Part shown: positions 5,472-5,756 of the stretch, one piece after another
Numbering within the stretch: position 1 is the stretch's first letter
Layout: every line of letters starts with the position of its first letter
Assembly (NCBI GenBank): GCA_029239575.1
Contig: JARBUP010000190.1
Coordinates: 1 to 5,756, forward strand
Source: Bacillota bacterium
GTDB lineage: Bacteria > Bacillota > Clostridia > Tissierellales > Sedimentibacteraceae
Direction of reading: 5' to 3'
DNA: 5,756 nucleotides
Translations under genes and position numbers: made by a program
The notes under the pieces: generated by a model
Told to the model about the DNA's origin: nothing
The model's input: only the letters and a program-made list of their open reading frames with translations
The model's database searches: none

Positions 5472-5756
5472 TTGGGAAGGAAAAGAAGACGGGAAGATTC
5501 TGGTGGGGCAAGCTGGATGGAAACATATAGCGATTTAGTAACACTTCTTTTAACATTTTTCATTTTGCTTTACTCCATATCAACTGTTGATGCTCAAAAA
5601 TATGCAATGATAGTTGAAGCATTTTCTAAAGTTGACGAAGTTGTAGAAGATTTACCAAAAAATGATAGCAGTGGCAGTGGTAGTACAGAAGAACAAGAAG
5701 TAGACGATATAGATAAATTATATGAAGCAATGAAAGAATATATTGAAAAAAATAAT
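5472..5756 (+). CDS. motB: Flagellar motor stator protein MotB, N-terminal part (3' truncated by window)
   Basis: MotB supplies the ion-binding aspartate of the stator and anchors it to peptidoglycan. Reading from TTG 5472 gives 95 residues up to the window edge, ending on a codon boundary. The start is chosen because the protein then opens with the basic cytoplasmic MGRKRRRED stretch typical of MotB, followed by GGASWMETYSDLVTLLL and the single membrane helix (about 18-36). No in-frame ATG occurs before codon 16, which lies inside the conserved SWM segment. AGGTGA (5462-5467) is suitably placed. D21 is the expected ion-binding residue, equivalent to E. coli D32, and the helix is followed by a plug-like amphipathic stretch (VDAQKYAMIVEAF, 39-51). 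A Ser/Gly and acidic linker (62-80) leads toward the OmpA-like peptidoglycan domain, which lies beyond the window. Resemblance is about equal to MotB and MotS types. Confidence 0.95.
   Translation, partial: MGRKRRREDSGGASWMETYSDLVTLLLTFFILLYSISTVDAQKYAMIVEAFSKVDEVVEDLPKNDSSGSGSTEEQEVDDIDKLYEAMKEYIEKNN

Noticed and set aside
5318..5563. Two overlapping minus-strand ORFs across the motA-motB junction
   Set aside because: They cover the conserved MotB N-terminus and MotA tail on the other strand and read as hydrophobic antisense of Lys-rich sequence.

Overview
The window is a contiguous stretch of a large flagellar operon from a low-GC Gram-positive bacterium. A member of the Clostridia is most likely, but I cannot name the genus. 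The assignment rests on three things: the very AT-rich codon use (Asn, Lys and Ile dominate, mostly with A/T third bases), the strong GGAGG-type Shine-Dalgarno sequences, and a gene order typical of Firmicutes. All nine genes lie on the + strand. In order they are fliI (3' part), fliJ, fliK, flgD, an uncharacterised flagellar-operon gene of the TIGR02530 type, flgE, flbD (swrD-like), motA and motB (5' part, TTG start). The small gene ylxF, which sits between fliJ and fliK in Bacillus, is absent.

The left half (1-2438) covers the export side of hook assembly. FliI is the export ATPase, FliJ its coiled-coil stalk partner, and FliK the secreted hook-length ruler and substrate-specificity switch. 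The middle (2452-4251) covers the hook itself: FlgD cap scaffold, the TIGR02530 protein of unknown role, and FlgE hook subunit. The right end (4381-5756) encodes torque functions: FlbD/SwrD and the MotA/MotB stator.

The genes are packed tightly except at two places. An 80-base spacer before flgE can fold into a hairpin enclosed by a 7-bp long-range stem. A 129-base spacer between flgE and flbD carries two adjacent inverted repeats: a 10-bp terminator-like hairpin, and then a 66-base near-perfect palindrome whose arms can form 29 of 31 pairs. That palindrome is the strongest non-coding signal here, and it divides the hook genes from the motor-power genes.

Other points worth a second look are a 12-base perfect Shine-Dalgarno at fliK with no ordinary start codon at the right distance, the resemblance of the TIGR02530 protein to small KHA..R..ER (DUF4258/RelE-like) proteins, and the rare TTG start of motB. 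I saw no CRISPR array, tRNA, rRNA, insertion sequence or phage gene. No wholly new system is evident: this is a recognisable flagellar locus with a few unexplained elements.
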